Shown: positions 46,005-55,334, counted from the stretch's first letter. The stretch: DNA of 64,000 nucleotides from Evansella tamaricis (GCF_019042215.1 NZ_JAHQCS010000184.1:1-64000); one strand, 5' to 3'. Program-made: numbers and translations. The notes: generated by a model from the sequence alone, not told the origin.

Positions 46005-46829
46005 TTACTTTCGATTATATTGTTGTTCTATCAAAGATTTTAGTTCTGAAATGTCCCGTCTTAGTTCCATAATCTCTTTTTTTGTACTTTCCTTTTCCTC
46101 TACTGCTTCTGTTTTTTCCACATTATTAACAATAACACCTATAAAAAGGTTAAAAATAACGAAGGTTCCAACGAGAACAAAGGCTACGAAATAAACCCAA
46201 GACCATGGAAGTTGTTCAAAGATCGGACGCATCACCTGACTAGCCCAGGATTCTAATGTAACAACTTGAAAGAGTGTTAATAAAGAGAGTTGTAAGGAAC
46301 CGAAAAACTCTGGAGCAACTTCCCGAAACAGCATTGTTCCTGTTACGGCAAAAATATAAAAAATAATGCTCATTAGAAGCATAATGTTTCCTAAGGCTGG
46401 GATAGTCATTAATAAGGCATCCACTAACCGGCGGAGAGAAGGAATGACAGAAATGGCCCGGAATACACGGAGAACCCTTAAAATTCTTAGTACGGTAATA
46501 AAGTGGGCACCAGCAAATATGTGACCAAGGGATACGATTAATACATCAAACCAATTCCAAGGACTTTTAAAAAAGTCTTTTAACCGTGAGGAAGCAAGTA
46601 ATCGTAGTGCAATTTCAATTGTAAAGATCCATAGGAGGGCTAAGTCAATTCGAAAGAAAATCATTTTATTGTCATCGTAAATATGTGGATACGTTTCAAT
46701 TCCTACGACGAGGGCGTTAAATAAAATTAATATAATAATGGTTCTAGAAAAATAACGATGATCTACAATAGTTCCTATCCTTTTTTTCCATTCTGGCATA
46801 GAAGTTGAGTTGTTTGTGTTGTTTAACAT
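46005..46829 (-). CDS. Voltage-gated sodium channel, NaChBac type
   Basis: The 274-residue channel has six membrane segments. The S4 voltage sensor is VLRILRVLRVFRAISVIPSLRR, with Arg every third residue. The pore has the selectivity filter TLESWAS, as in NaChBac. S6 (GTFVIFNLFIGVIVNNVEKTE) leads to a C-terminal coiled coil (KKEIMELRRDISELKSLIEQQ) that supports a tetramer. Ribosome binding site TTGGAGGC. Bacterial channels of this type serve pH homeostasis and motility in alkaliphiles. Confidence 0.95.
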   Translation of the reverse strand: MLNNTNNSTSMPEWKKRIGTIVDHRYFSRTIIILILFNALVVGIETYPHIYDDNKMIFFRIDLALLWIFTIEIALRLLASSRLKDFFKSPWNWFDVLIVSLGHIFAGAHFITVLRILRVLRVFRAISVIPSLRRLVDALLMTIPALGNIMLLMSIIFYIFAVTGTMLFREVAPEFFGSLQLSLLTLFQVVTLESWASQVMRPIFEQLPWSWVYFVAFVLVGTFVIFNLFIGVIVNNVEKTEAVEEKESTKKEIMELRRDISELKSLIEQQYNRK

Positions 46830-46901
46830 GTATAAGCCTCCAAAACAAAAAATACAATATTATTCTACTAGAAAGTTTTAAAATAAGAAACAATAAAAAG
46901 G

Positions 46902-46931
46902 AAAACCTCCGTAATTTAACAACGGAGGTTT
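46902..46931. terminator. Terminator between the channel and oxidoreductase genes
   Basis: AAACCTCCGT pairs with ACGGAGGTTT. On the minus strand TTTTCCTTTTT follows, so it ends the oxidoreductase transcript. Confidence 0.8.
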
Positions 46932-46943
46932 ATGGATATGGAA

Positions 46944-48257
46944 TTATGCCCCTTTTTGATCCGCAGATTTTTTTAAGATTCTTTGACTTACTTGGTATGC
47001 ACTGGAAAATGAGAGTTCTGATAACTGCCCTTCCCCTTGGCACCAATCTCCGGCAAAGTAAGTGTTGGAGATTTTCGAGAACGAAGTAGGTAAACCACGC
47101 TGGTGCATCGTCCACTTAATCGCTTGTACTACAGCAACTTTTGACACTCTTGGTATCACAAGTTGTTTTCTCCAACCTTCGAAGTGTTTATCGTAAAAGG
47201 CTTCAATTTCCCCTTTTAGTCTTTCATGTGCTTTAGGATCGTGAATATCATTTGATCTTAAATATGCAACAGCCTGTAACAATTGCCCTCCTGGTGGTGC
47301 GGCTTCCATATCGTAATAAGAAATATCAGAAATGAAAATCTGCCGGTCTCTATCAAAAATATATGTATAAGGAGACTCAATCCGTTTCCTTAAACCGATA
47401 TCATAGAACATAACATACGTGGGTTCATAATCCGAATAGCTTTCCAAATCCGATTCAATGACGGTCCCTTGGAAGAGCGTTCTTAATTCCTCTGGAGGAA
47501 TTGCGAAGATAAAATGCTCTGCATAAAACGTGTTCTTTTTTGTATGAACTTCTCTTACTTTTTCATTTTCAACTGTAATTCGTTCCACTGCAGTCTTCGT
47601 AATGATCTCACCGTTGTTTTTTTCGATGACGTTAACAAATTGTTCCACAAGCTTATTCCACCCACCTTGAATATAACTTACTGGAATATTTGTTTTAAAC
47701 AATCTCCGGTAATAACCAAAGAAAACATCGGAAGGTATTTTTTCTGGTTCACCGGTGAAAAAATTCGACGATGCTAAGTTTAGCATCATTTCTTTAACGG
47801 CAGGACTTACTTTCTTACGATCAAGCCATTGCTGGATAGAAACGTTAGGGTCGCCCTTTTCAAATCCTAACATTGTAAACAAAATATGATAGGCGAAACG
47901 GAATTTATCCATTCCCTTTAATAGTTTGGTCTGCAGTAGACCACCGATGTTGGATGGGACGACAGATACGTCTTCCCCTAAATCATATTTCGCTTTCATC
48001 TGTGTAAAATCAGACCAGTACAATTTTAAACCGAGATCACGTTCCATGGTTGTTAAATAGGATTGATCTCGGCCGTAGATGGCATGGGCTCCAAAGTTAA
48101 ATTGGAATCCTTTCATATTTATAGTCATGGCACGTCCGCCAAGTTTTCCACGTTCAATAAGTGCTACTTTTTTACCATGGTGAGCCAGGGAAGCAGCAGC
48201 AGATAAACCGGCTAAGCCACCACCGACGATGACAACGTCGTATTGGCTTTTTTTCAT
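46944..48257 (-). CDS. FAD-dependent oxidoreductase, phytoene-desaturase-like superfamily
   Basis: The 437-residue flavoprotein begins DVVIVGGGLAGLSAAASLAHHGKKVALIE, with GGRAMTINMKGFQFNFGAHA. It ends FAGDWCQGEGQLSELSFSSAYQVSQRIL. It belongs to the amine-oxidase/desaturase superfamily but is shorter and distant from the crt enzymes at 58785-64000, so a carotenoid role is not assumed. Confidence 0.8.
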   Translation of the reverse strand: MKKSQYDVVIVGGGLAGLSAAASLAHHGKKVALIERGKLGGRAMTINMKGFQFNFGAHAIYGRDQSYLTTMERDLGLKLYWSDFTQMKAKYDLGEDVSVVPSNIGGLLQTKLLKGMDKFRFAYHILFTMLGFEKGDPNVSIQQWLDRKKVSPAVKEMMLNLASSNFFTGEPEKIPSDVFFGYYRRLFKTNIPVSYIQGGWNKLVEQFVNVIEKNNGEIITKTAVERITVENEKVREVHTKKNTFYAEHFIFAIPPEELRTLFQGTVIESDLESYSDYEPTYVMFYDIGLRKRIESPYTYIFDRDRQIFISDISYYDMEAAPPGGQLLQAVAYLRSNDIHDPKAHERLKGEIEAFYDKHFEGWRKQLVIPRVSKVAVVQAIKWTMHQRGLPTSFSKISNTYFAGDWCQGEGQLSELSFSSAYQVSQRILKKSADQKGA

Positions 48258-48391
48258 ACTTCATACCTCCTAATCAGGAAAAACCATTTGCAAGTACTTT
48301 GATATAACTAAACACTGCAACAATATTGCTTTCATTATAGCTTATTATGAAAGTGATTGGAAGGTATCAATTAAAGGGGGAATGACGAATA

Positions 48392-49219
48392 TTACTTCGT
48401 GTATATATTCTGACTTCCAAGCTCTTTTGATTTTTCCCAAGCAGCGAGGATGCAAGATAATAAAGCGTCTTGGACATTGTGCTCTGATAAAACATTAAAT
48501 CCCGCTTCGGTTGTTCCCCCTGGACTCATAATTTGCTGATATAAGTCCTTAGGGTGCTCGTCACTTTGCTGCACTCGTTGACTAGCCCCTAAGAGTGTTT
48601 GGGACACAAGTATTTTTGCTAACTCTGGTTCAATGCCCATCTTTATTGCAGCCATTTCCATAGATTCCATTAAATAATAGATGTAAGCAGGACCTGTACC
48701 TACTAACGCTGTCATGGCATCCATCTGATCCTCAGGTACTTCTGCCGTTTCACCGATGTATTGAAAGAGGGTTCGCACCTCTTCACGGATTTGATAAGGG
48801 ACATGTTGACCGTAGCAAAGTGTCGTCATAGATGCAGCAACAGAAGCAGATGTATTAGGCATGGAGCGAATTACTGGGATTTCTGTCACTAATTCTTCTT
48901 CTATCGATCTTGTAGTAACACCCGCCATGACCGAAACAATTGGCGTATTATTTGTGAAATAAGGTTTAAATGGTTTAATAGCTACCCGCCAGTCCTTCGG
49001 TTTACATCCTAGTATGACGAGTGTTCCTGGTGCCAATAACTCGTCAGTATTTCTTGTTGTTTTAATTCCGTACGTATTTTTTAATTCTTTCAGTCGATCG
49101 TCATTTGACCGATTAGTAATAGTAAGCTGTTCCCCTTTTAAGTGACCATTTTTAAGCCAACCTTTTAGGAGTGCTTCAGCCATATTTCCTGCCCCAATCA
49201 TACTTACACGTAACTTCAT
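48392..49219 (-). CDS. proI: Pyrroline-5-carboxylate reductase
   Basis: The 275-residue proline-synthesis enzyme has MIGAGNMAEALLKGW (NADPH binding), GCKPKDW, SVMAGVTTRSIE, IRSMPNTSASVAASMT, TALVGTGPAYIYYLMESM and MSPGGTTEAGFNVL. The start at 49219 is behind AAAGGGGATTAAGCACC; an upstream extension is not needed. It is next to yqjQ-like, as B. subtilis proI (yqjO) is near yqjQ. Confidence 0.92.
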   Translation of the reverse strand: MKLRVSMIGAGNMAEALLKGWLKNGHLKGEQLTITNRSNDDRLKELKNTYGIKTTRNTDELLAPGTLVILGCKPKDWRVAIKPFKPYFTNNTPIVSVMAGVTTRSIEEELVTEIPVIRSMPNTSASVAASMTTLCYGQHVPYQIREEVRTLFQYIGETAEVPEDQMDAMTALVGTGPAYIYYLMESMEMAAIKMGIEPELAKILVSQTLLGASQRVQQSDEHPKDLYQQIMSPGGTTEAGFNVLSEHNVQDALLSCILAAWEKSKELGSQNIYTK

Positions 49220-49403
49220 GGTGCTTAATCCCCTTTCTTTACTGCTCACTTATCTGCGTTAATTTAATAAATTGTTCCTAATTATGAGTTGCATTGACGC
49301 ATATGTCAATATATATTTAAAAATTAGCTAAATTTCGAGGTGTTTTTTTTAGATTCAAGTATAATAAGTAGCATAGACTTATGTGTTGGAAAGGAAGGTT
49401 ACT

Positions 49404-50192
49404 ATGTGGACATGGGATGGAAAACATATTGTCATAACAGGTGCATCCAGTGGAATAGGGGAATGGATTGCGCGGGAAGTGGCAGGACGTGGTGGTACTC
49501 CAATTATGCTGGCAAGGTCTTATGAAAAATTAAGTCAAACAGCCACAGAGATTGAAAGGGATACCGGGATAGTTCCCATTGTATTTGCACTGGACATAAC
49601 AGATGCGGAACAAGTGGAAAGGATTTTTCAAAAAATACATACTATTGGGGAAATCCATGGTTTAATTAATAATGCGGGATTTGCTATTTTTGAATATGTT
49701 CAAGATGCTTCCTTAGATCAGATTAAATCGATGTTTGATGTTAATGTATTTGGGGCGGTGGCTTGTACGAAAGAGGTACTTCCATCCATGCACAGGAATG
49801 GAACGGGTCATATTGTTTTTATCGCTTCCCAAGCAGGGAAGTTGGCTACTCCCAAATCAAGTGGCTACTCTGCTACTAAGCATGCTATTTTAGGATTTGC
49901 TAACAGCTTGCGTTTGGAGTTGGCCGGTAGCGGAATTCATGTGAGTTCTGTTAATCCCGGTCCTGTTCGTACGCCATTTTTTGATCTTGCAGATCAATCT
50001 GGAGAATATCAAAAAAATGTGGAGCGATACATGTTAGACGCAGAAGATGTTGCAAGAAAAACAGTGAATTTATTTGAAAAGCCAAAGCGAGAACTTAATC
50101 TTCCAGGATGGATGAGTATGGGGACAAAATTATATCAGTTGTTTCCCGGTTTGGTGGAAGCGGTGGCAGGTAAACAATTCAGAAAGAAATAG
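49404..50192 (+). CDS. yqjQ: Short-chain dehydrogenase/reductase (YqjQ-like)
   Basis: The 262-residue SDR has the cofactor motif VITGASSGIGEWIA, NNAGFAIF and the catalytic SSGYSATKHA. Overall sequence resembles B. subtilis YqjQ. GGAAAGGAAGG places the start at ATG 49404. The substrate is unknown. Confidence 0.88.
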   Translation: MWTWDGKHIVITGASSGIGEWIAREVAGRGGTPIMLARSYEKLSQTATEIERDTGIVPIVFALDITDAEQVERIFQKIHTIGEIHGLINNAGFAIFEYVQDASLDQIKSMFDVNVFGAVACTKEVLPSMHRNGTGHIVFIASQAGKLATPKSSGYSATKHAILGFANSLRLELAGSGIHVSSVNPGPVRTPFFDLADQSGEYQKNVERYMLDAEDVARKTVNLFEKPKRELNLPGWMSMGTKLYQLFPGLVEAVAGKQFRKK

Positions 50193-50207
50193 TAGCCGTA
50201 ATAATAC

Positions 50208-50235
50208 GGGCTGGGACACAACTATGTCCCAGCCG
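50208..50235. terminator. Convergent CTGGGAC hairpin
   Basis: GGCTGGGACA pairs with TGTCCCAGCC around a 6-nt loop between the SDR and PLP-lyase genes. Confidence 0.8.
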
Positions 50236-50248
50236 CATGTGAGAATTT

Positions 50249-51451
50249 TTATTTATCGGTGACAAAACTTAATGCATACTCAAGGTCTTCTATGAGATCT
50301 TCCACATTTTCAATTCCAACGGAGTAACGGACCAACCCTTCTGGAATTCCAAGTGCTGCCCGTTCATCTGGTGTATTTTCAACATGACTTGTGGTACGTG
50401 CAGGACCTACTGTAGTCTCTACAGCACCGAGATTCGCTGCCTTATTGGCATATTTTAGTTTAGGGAAGAATTCCCTGATAGAATCCAGTTCTCCTTTGAC
50501 AGAAAAGCTCAGCATTCCTCCAAAATCACGCATTTGTTTTTTTGCAATTTCATGGTTTGGATGAGATTCTAAACCTGGATAAAACACTGCTTCAATTTTA
50601 TCGTGCTCTTGTAAAAAGTGTGCAATTTTATGGGCACTCTCACACTGCTGTTTTATTCTTAAATGAAGTGTTTTCATCCCACGTAAAAGTAAATAAGCAG
50701 CCATGGGATCAAGACTTGCCCCATTGATTTCCCGATAATGATATATTCTTTCCACTAATTCTTTGTTATTACTGCAGACTACCCCACCTAAAGCATCAGC
50801 GTGACCTCCAAGGAATTTCGTCGCACTGTGAATCACCAAATCTGCACCAAATTCTAATGGGTTTTGAAGGATAGGTGTAGCAAATGTGTTATCCACAAAA
50901 ACAAGAGCCCCTGCACCATGTCCTGCTTTCACCATCCGCTTGAGATCAGTAATTTTAACTGTGGGATTTGTAGGTGTTTCGATATAAAGGATGTCGCAGC
51001 CCTTATTTACCTCCGCTTCAATCTCTTCATGATTTCCCGTCTCACATAAAGTGACATCAATATTTAACCTTGGCAAAAATTCAGTAAAAATCTTATTTGT
51101 TCCACCGTAAGTGTCTTTAATGGAAACAACACGATCACCAGGTACTAATACGGTGGAGAGAGCATTACTGATTGCAGCCATTCCTGTGGAAAAACTTGTC
51201 GCAGCTATCGCCCCTTCTAAGTCTTTCACTTTATCTTCAAATGCCTGAACTGTCGGATTTGTATTTCTACCATAAATATGGCCTTGTTTATTCCCAATTG
51301 CAACTTCGAACCATTCATCAATGTCATCATATCCAAAAGATACACTGTGCACGACTGGAACTTGTGTTGCACCGTGTACTAAATATTCCTTTTCTCCAGA
51401 CCAAACTGATCTGGTGCCTTTCCTTGCTTTTGTATCGCCTTCTTTTTTCAT
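50249..51451 (-). CDS. PLP-dependent Cys/Met metabolism enzyme (cystathionine gamma-synthase/lyase family)
   Basis: The 400-residue enzyme has YGRNTNPTVQAFEDKV, FSTGMAAISNAL, DILYIETPTNPT, VFVDNTFATP and the PLP-Lys motif SATKFLGGHADA. Whether it is gamma-synthase, gamma-lyase or methionine gamma-lyase cannot be decided from these motifs. ATG 51451 behind AAAGGGGTG is chosen over GTG 51460. No S-box riboswitch is evident upstream. Confidence 0.85.
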   Translation of the reverse strand: MKKEGDTKARKGTRSVWSGEKEYLVHGATQVPVVHSVSFGYDDIDEWFEVAIGNKQGHIYGRNTNPTVQAFEDKVKDLEGAIAATSFSTGMAAISNALSTVLVPGDRVVSIKDTYGGTNKIFTEFLPRLNIDVTLCETGNHEEIEAEVNKGCDILYIETPTNPTVKITDLKRMVKAGHGAGALVFVDNTFATPILQNPLEFGADLVIHSATKFLGGHADALGGVVCSNNKELVERIYHYREINGASLDPMAAYLLLRGMKTLHLRIKQQCESAHKIAHFLQEHDKIEAVFYPGLESHPNHEIAKKQMRDFGGMLSFSVKGELDSIREFFPKLKYANKAANLGAVETTVGPARTTSHVENTPDERAALGIPEGLVRYSVGIENVEDLIEDLEYALSFVTDK

Positions 51452-51653
51452 CTCATTCACCCCTTTGTGTAATACAGATATCTCTACTTATAGCCTACTA
51501 TTTTTTCTTGAAGATTCCATTCGTCAAACTGTATGAATTTTTTTCTTTTCCATTAGACAGTATGATAGTTTCCCTTCTGATCTTGCCATCCCTGAGTTTG
51601 CAACCTATGTGGACAAAAGGAAAAACCATTAATTATAAGTTATTAATTTCCTG

Positions 51654-51706
51654 TTGATAAACAGAAACAATGTAACATATAATAAAAACACTCGAACGTA
51701 TGTTCT
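51654..51706 (+). promoter_or_regulatory. Sigma-A promoter with LexA (DinR) box
   Basis: TTGATA, an 18-bp spacer and TATAAT (51678-51683) are followed by CGAACGTATGTTCT (51693-51706), a canonical Gram-positive LexA box, 19 bp before the polYA start. Confidence 0.92.
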
Positions 51707-51724
51707 TTTATTAGGGGTGGTAAA

Positions 51725-52993
51725 ATGGATGTGGATTATGGCTCTTTTCCTAAACGGACGATCCTATGTATAGATATGAAAAGCTTTTACGCCAGCTGCG
51801 CAGCAGTTGCATTAGGATTAGACCCCCTAACCTGTCATCTTGGTGTCGTAGGAGATAAAAACCGTGATGGAAGCGTCATTTTAGCTGCAACACCAGCGTT
51901 GAAACGGGATTTTGGCATTAAAACTGGAAACAGGCTATTCGAAGTACCGAAGGATTCTCGAATTCAATTAGTGAATGCAACGATGGCCACCTATTTAAAT
52001 ATTTCTGTCCAAGTAACGGAACTGTTTCATCATTATGTTCCGATGGAGGCAATTCATACTTACAGTGTAGATGAAAGTTTCTTGGATATTGGGGGGACAG
52101 AACGACTATGGGGAAATGAGTGGGAGTTCGCCAGACAAATTCAAAAAGATCTATACAAACATTTTGGACTATCCTGTGCCATTGGGATTGGTCCAAACAT
52201 GCTCCTTTCTAAAGTTTGTTTGGATATTGAAGCAAAAAAGCAAAAAAGCGGGATTGCCAAATGGGGGTATGAGGATGTGGAACAGAAGTTGTGGCCTATC
52301 TATCCCCTCCAGCAAATGTGGGGTATTGGTTCCCGGTTAGAGAAACGACTTCATCAAATGGGGATATTTAAAGTGGGACAACTGGCAAAATACCCATTGA
52401 ATAAACTGGAAAAAAAGTTTGATATAATGGGAAACCAGCTTTATTACCATGCGTGGGGAGTAGATCTTTCCGAGCTTGGTGCACCTCTTCTAGACGGACA
52501 GATTAGCTACGGAAAAAGTCAGATATTAATGCGCGACTATGACAATCCTGTTCAAGTAAAACGTGTGATATTAGAGATGTGTGAAGAGGTAGGGGCAAGA
52601 GCCCGAAAGGAACATAAAGCAGGGCAGACGATCGTTTTAGGGATTGGTTACAGTAAGGACGCTAGTCATTCCGGATTCAACCGTCAGATAACGGTTGCCG
52701 AACCTACTAATATTACATTGGAACTCTACGAAGCTTGTTTGCAGCTTTTTGAGAGGAACTATGATGGGAGTATTGTGAGGCGCATCTCTGTTGCCTTAGC
52801 GAATGTTTGTGAGGACAGTTCGATTCAATTAAACCTTTTCGATACGTCTCGCCCGAGGCAGAGAGCCCTTGGGTATGCTATGGATGAGATCCGGAGAAAA
52901 CATGGTGCCAATGCCCTGCTCCGTGGTGTGTCTTATACTGAAGGGGGAACAGCTAGACATCGAAATACCCTCATTGGAGGCCATAAATTTTAA
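51725..52993 (+). CDS. polYA: Y-family DNA polymerase V-like (YqjW/UvrX, PolYA)
   Basis: The 422-residue SOS polymerase has LCIDMKSFYASCAAV and YSVDESFLDIGG, the thumb motif MWGIGSRLEKRLHQMGIFKVGQLA and the C-terminal IQLNLFDTSR clamp-binding motif. The overall plan matches B. subtilis YqjW/UvrX. AGGGGTGG precedes the ATG. The LexA box directly upstream indicates damage induction. Confidence 0.93.
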   Translation: MDVDYGSFPKRTILCIDMKSFYASCAAVALGLDPLTCHLGVVGDKNRDGSVILAATPALKRDFGIKTGNRLFEVPKDSRIQLVNATMATYLNISVQVTELFHHYVPMEAIHTYSVDESFLDIGGTERLWGNEWEFARQIQKDLYKHFGLSCAIGIGPNMLLSKVCLDIEAKKQKSGIAKWGYEDVEQKLWPIYPLQQMWGIGSRLEKRLHQMGIFKVGQLAKYPLNKLEKKFDIMGNQLYYHAWGVDLSELGAPLLDGQISYGKSQILMRDYDNPVQVKRVILEMCEEVGARARKEHKAGQTIVLGIGYSKDASHSGFNRQITVAEPTNITLELYEACLQLFERNYDGSIVRRISVALANVCEDSSIQLNLFDTSRPRQRALGYAMDEIRRKHGANALLRGVSYTEGGTARHRNTLIGGHKF

Positions 52994-53055
52994 AAAGTTT
53001 TGTGGTTTTCCAGTGCTATAATAAACTCATCCAATGATAGAAAAGAGCGATACTC

Positions 53056-53643
53056 GTGAAGCGAATATGTTTATTGTTGCCGAACGGTTTTGAAGAAGTG
53101 GAAGCAAGTGTATTTACTGATGTTTTTGGTTGGAATCTATTAGAAGGGGACGGCACAACAAAGCTGGTAACCGTTGGGACAAGGGAACAAGTGAAGGGCA
53201 CCTGGAATTTTACTGTCATTCCAGAAATGGTCATATCTGAAGTGAATACTGATGAGTTTGATGCCCTTACCGTTCCCGGTGGATTTGAGCATGCCGATTA
53301 CTATAAAGATGCTTATCGGGAAGACGTACTGACGCTAATCAGAGAGTTCCATGAAAAAGGGAAATTCATTGCTTCTATTTGTGTAGGCGCACTTCCTCTT
53401 GGGAAGAGTGGTATTTTGAAAGGGAGGAACGGAACGACCTATAACCTTAGTAGCGGACACAGACAAAATCAGCTCAGAAGTTTTGGGGTGAATGTGCTGC
53501 CGGACCAACCTGTTGTAATGGATGGGAATATCATTACTTCCCACAACCCTTCAACAGCATTTGATGTGGCATTCAAACTGCTAGAACTGTTGACTTCAAA
53601 AGAAAACTGTAATCACGTAAAAAAATTAATGGGCTTTAAGTGA
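53056..53643 (+). CDS. DJ-1/PfpI family protein
   Basis: The 195-residue protein has LLLPNGFEEVEASVFTDVFG, DALTVPGGFEHADYY and the nucleophile elbow FIASICVGALPLGKSGIL, with Cys in the family position. Members include deglycase-like and chaperone proteins; the reaction is not deducible. GTG start, with a modest ribosome binding site (AAAAGAG). It lies between two SOS genes but has no LexA box of its own. Confidence 0.82.
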   Translation: MKRICLLLPNGFEEVEASVFTDVFGWNLLEGDGTTKLVTVGTREQVKGTWNFTVIPEMVISEVNTDEFDALTVPGGFEHADYYKDAYREDVLTLIREFHEKGKFIASICVGALPLGKSGILKGRNGTTYNLSSGHRQNQLRSFGVNVLPDQPVVMDGNIITSHNPSTAFDVAFKLLELLTSKENCNHVKKLMGFK

Positions 53644-53666
53644 GCTAGAGCCGTGGTTTTTGAAAT

Positions 53667-53757
53667 GAAAAATGATGTGGGTGTATACAAATAAAAGGAA
53701 CTGAAAAAGTTGTTTTATACTTTTTCAGTGGCCTCGTGTATACGCCACATCATTTTC
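53667..53757. terminator. Nested hairpin: repeat module inside a terminator loop
   Basis: The outer stem (AATGATGTGG ... GTATAC with GTATAC ... CCACATCATT) encloses a second stem (ACTGAAAAAGT ... ACTTTTTCAGT). The inner part shares ATAAAAGGAACTGAAAAAGT with the repeat at the window start. It looks like a repeat module inserted into a terminator loop. Confidence 0.75.
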
Positions 53758-53763
53758 AACAAA

Positions 53764-54123
53764 TTATAAAGACTCCTGTTCATTGGCTGTATCAATATAT
53801 ATATCCACAATTTCCTGAAATGGAATTCGGAATCTTCTGGAAGTGATGGGACATTCCAGCCAAAGTTGCCGCTCCATTTGGTCTAATTTCCGTACGAATC
53901 CGCGAAAAGTTTCTGTTCTTCCGGCCGTTACGGTAGTGATAAGAAGGGGAGACTCCCCTTGGTAGGCCTCCGCTAATGTTCTGCTCCATTCTTCTAAAAC
54001 TTGGCCATCTATTTCAGGTGGTTTTATTTTTTGGTGTTCCTCTGAAAGTTTTTTTAACATTTGAACATGCTCTGGAAGCATCATGGAGGTCCATTTAATT
54101 ACTCCCCGATCCCGATTAGTCAT
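53764..54123 (-). CDS. YolD-like family protein
   Basis: The 119-residue protein has the YolD family start NRDRGVIKWTSMMLPEHVQML and a C-terminal beta-rich part (RETFRGFVRKLDQMERQLW-like; FRIPFQEIVDIYI). YolD proteins accompany UvrX/YqjW-type polymerases. AGGAGGGATAAACA precedes the ATG, and a LexA box lies upstream. Its molecular role is unknown. Confidence 0.88.
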   Translation of the reverse strand: MTNRDRGVIKWTSMMLPEHVQMLKKLSEEHQKIKPPEIDGQVLEEWSRTLAEAYQGESPLLITTVTAGRTETFRGFVRKLDQMERQLWLECPITSRRFRIPFQEIVDIYIDTANEQESL

Positions 54124-54156
54124 TGTTTATCCCTCCTTAAAAAAACGCAATAAATA

Positions 54157-54170
54157 AGAACGTTTGTTCT
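54157..54170 (-). promoter_or_regulatory. LexA (DinR) box upstream of the yolD-like gene
   Basis: AGAACGTTTGTTCT contains GAAC-N4-GTTC, 34 bp from the yolD-like start. It also lies between that gene and the divergent small gene at 54370. Confidence 0.85.
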
Positions 54171-54369
54171 TATTTTACTCTAAAATTTAATCGAGAGCAA
54201 GGGGAGGTAAAAGTCTTAAGATATTGAATTATTAATTAAATTCTGAAGGAGGAAATGTTAAAAGAATCGTCATAAATTTATAACCAAATATGTACTGGAA
54301 AGATGTATAGTTAAGCTGTAAATAAAAGTGAGGTTCGTACAAAACCTTAGAGGGGAAAGGGCGTTTGTC

Positions 54370-54651
54370 ATGATTGTCAAAGATTTAGTCGAAACCACAG
54401 AGTTAATGTTAGATGAAGTTGGGGAAAATGTTGCAGTAATATATGAACTGTTTGATAATGCAGATTGTCACTGTGATGGGGAGAAAGTGGAAGAAATAGA
54501 GTGTGATCCGGAAGAAGTGGTTCAAATTTTAGCCGGATGCTCAGTGGATTCATTAACAAATATTAAAACGTATCAAGTAGGGAAAGATTTCTCTTCCGTA
54601 GAAGAAGTTATAAACGATATTCGAAAAAACTATAAACATTTATTAAAATAA
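54370..54651 (+). CDS. Small acidic protein of unknown function
   Basis: The 93-residue acidic protein has a Cys/His cluster (DNADCHCDG) and a further Cys in IECDPEE and AGCSVD; metal binding is possible. I do not recognise the family. AGAGGGGAAAGGG supports ATG 54370 over an upstream in-frame ATG at 54328. A terminator follows. Confidence 0.7.
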   Translation: MIVKDLVETTELMLDEVGENVAVIYELFDNADCHCDGEKVEEIECDPEEVVQILAGCSVDSLTNIKTYQVGKDFSSVEEVINDIRKNYKHLLK

Positions 54652-54686
54652 ATCAGGCTAATTCCAAATTTAATAATTCATCTCCC

Positions 54687-54717
54687 AAAAAAACCACACT
54701 AAAAGGTGTGGTTTTTT
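54687..54717 (+). terminator. Terminator of the small acidic protein gene
   Basis: AAAACCACAC pairs with GTGTGGTTTT and is followed by more T. Confidence 0.88.
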
Positions 54718-54793
54718 GTAGTCGGTATTACTTTTTAATGTGGACTGTTATAATAAATGCAATGATAAAGAAGTTTAAAAGGGGTTTGGTATT

Positions 54794-55273
54794 GTGATAA
54801 AAGTTCTATTCGTATGTCTCGGTAATATTTGCCGGTCTCCCATGGCGGAGGCTATTTTTAGACAGAAAGTAAACGAAGCGGAATTAGGCGAAGACATAGT
54901 TGTGGATTCTGCAGGGACGGGTAATTGGCATGTGGGAAACAGACCACATGAGGGAACCATTGAAATTTTAGAGAAACATAGCGTGAGTCATGCTGGGATG
55001 TTAGCAAGACAAGTTATGCCGGACGATTTACAAGAGTACGATTATATTATAGGAATGGATGCATCCAATGTGGGAAATCTCCATCGACTTAAGGGGACTG
55101 ATAATAAGACTGGAGAGATAAGGCGTTTATTGGATTTTGTTCCTTCCAACTCCGTTGTGGATGTTCCAGACCCTTACTTTACTGGGAATTTCAAGGAAGT
55201 ATATACGCTTGTGGAAGAAGGGTGTGAACGACTGTTAGCTCACATCCGTGAGAGGATGGGAGCGGGAAATTAG
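54794..55273 (+). CDS. Low-molecular-weight protein tyrosine phosphatase
   Basis: The 159-residue phosphatase has the P-loop VCLGNICRSPMAEAIF (C-x5-R-S), the DSAGTGNWHVG region and the catalytic acid VPDPYFTG. It resembles B. subtilis YfkJ more than YwlE in overall form; this assignment is tentative. GTG start behind AAAAGGGG. Confidence 0.92.
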   Translation: MIKVLFVCLGNICRSPMAEAIFRQKVNEAELGEDIVVDSAGTGNWHVGNRPHEGTIEILEKHSVSHAGMLARQVMPDDLQEYDYIIGMDASNVGNLHRLKGTDNKTGEIRRLLDFVPSNSVVDVPDPYFTGNFKEVYTLVEEGCERLLAHIRERMGAGN

Positions 55274-55334
55274 ATGTAAAGATGTTGCCTTGACGAAATG
55301 GGGAAATCCTTAAAGCTGTAACGACGACAAATTA

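Noticed and set aside
51461-51653. S-box (SAM) riboswitch before the PLP enzyme
   Set aside because: The upstream minus-strand sequence does not show the S-box core stems or a terminator hairpin.
51172-51657. 161-codon plus-strand frame
   Set aside because: It lies opposite the N-terminal part of the PLP enzyme gene, has leucine/serine-rich low-complexity sequence and no ribosome binding site.
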